From assembly GCA_003023565.1 (NCBI GenBank), contig PXSA01000032.1, forward strand, positions 90,411-154,410: 64,000 nt of DNA, read 5' to 3'. Below, in pieces: positions 63,615 to 64,000 of this stretch (the stretch's first letter is position 1; every line of letters starts with the position of its first letter). The notes under the pieces were generated by a model. It was not told where the DNA came from, did no database searches, and saw only the letters and a list, made by a program, of their open reading frames with translations. The translations under genes were made by a program, and so were the position numbers. The DNA is from Halobacteriales archaeon QS_9_68_17. Its GTDB lineage: Archaea; Halobacteriota; Halobacteria; Halobacteriales; Natronoarchaeaceae.

Positions 63615-63902
63615 GTTCGGCCGTTCGGCACGCAAAGCGACCCATCGGTTGGGTCTCGGCGATTCCTACTGAAACTACTGCTGTGCGAAGCATTCTTTCG
63701 ACAAAAACTCTATGAGGGGATGACCCCGAGCGTCAACTACTCTGAGTACTCTGTCAAATCTTCACCGAACGGATCGACGTATGGGTATCATTGCACCGCG
63801 CTAACTTCGCTTCCGTTTCTTCGTCATCTAATCACCCGTCAAGGTCGCTGCGACCGTCTCCGACCTGCTGGTGCATGTCGAGCATGGTTCTATACGCATG
63901 GT

Positions 63903-64000
63903 TGACATCCTCCCCGCCCTGAAGGGCGAGGATTCCAGCGCGGGACAGCGGGCCGGTCCCGCGTCCCCGCTGGCAACTTCTCGCCTGCCGGATGGGGGTC
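63903..64000 (-). mobile_element. Probable right end of an IS200/IS605-type element (edge of window)
   Basis: The sequence TCCTCCCCGCCCT GA AGGGCGAGGA (63908-63932) is the hairpin usually found at the 3' end of haloarchaeal IS605/IS1341-type elements carrying tnpB. On the minus strand it reads as the end of the element, so a tnpB gene may lie beyond base 64000. The last 65 bases are GC-rich, with a GCGGGAC...GTCCCGC-like inverted sequence. No transposase coding is visible. Confidence 0.45.

Noticed and set aside
1..64000. CRISPR array or cas genes
   Set aside because: No regularly spaced identical repeats with unique spacers were found; the tRNA-Val repeats are degenerate and too long.

Overview
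The window is chromosomal DNA of a halophilic archaeon (class Halobacteria). Most genes are very GC-rich and encode acidic proteins full of Asp and Glu. Many genes have a TATA element about 25-30 bases before the start codon and little or no leader. The families are typical of haloarchaea: UPF0179, DUF63, HalOD1, amphi-Trp, an HTH_10 bacterio-opsin-activator-like regulator, TbsP and a Zim-type methylase. A member of Haloferacales is plausible, but the genus cannot be fixed from this window.

Layout. 1-6004 (minus): operon of two PrkA-type kinases, YeaH and the start of SpoVR, behind a long AT-punctuated upstream region. 6.5-12.5 kb: small conserved genes, a zinc deacylase-type enzyme, three pieces of a DUF309 gene, a HAD phosphatase, a CNNM/CorC membrane protein and an acetyltransferase. 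12.7-14.6 kb: tRNA-Leu(CAA) followed by a small cytidine-deaminase segment bounded by 16-base direct repeats that contain the tRNA 3' end. 14.6-18.5 kb: housekeeping genes (RNase H-like nuclease, inositol-phosphatase family, Lrp regulator, DUF63). 18.6-28 kb: frameshifted YcaO, TbsP, a CHAT/caspase-like protein, glyA, a broken folD and a decayed two-gene UPF0014-type ABC transporter. 28-41 kb: regulators and small proteins, a broken MgtC/DUF4010 gene, a class III aminotransferase, a low-GC region with a nuclease remnant, mutY and Yip1. 40.6-45.4 kb: a Zim-like DNA methylase, HTH_10, a TetR-MATE efflux operon with a palindromic operator, and a methyltransferase. 45.5-52.6 kb: a G-rich repeat tract, three tandem HalOD1 genes with matching upstream sequence, a helicase/exonuclease pair resembling MrfA/MrfB, and a fourth HalOD1 gene. 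53.7-64 kb: ornithine cyclodeaminase family, a methyltransferase, a tandem array of tRNA-Val 3' fragments ending in the intact tRNA-Val(CAC), a small protein and a FecCD-type transporter that both carry DtxR-like boxes, MBL and amidohydrolase genes, a cobalamin adenosyltransferase, and the edge of a probable IS200/IS605-type element.

How genes work together. GlyA and FolD would form the one-carbon pathway, but folD has lost its middle. The helicase and exonuclease pair suggests DNA repair. The FecCD permease and ATPase form an importer under a probable metal-responsive repressor. TetR probably represses the MATE pump and itself.

The least explained signal is a 178-base element present twice (7392-7569 and 20502-20679). 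The copies have equal length, five hairpins and compensatory changes in the stems. Each abuts the stop codon of a minus-strand gene, and one copy replaces the 3' end of a UPF0179 gene. There is also an unusual density of broken genes between 18.6 and 40 kb.
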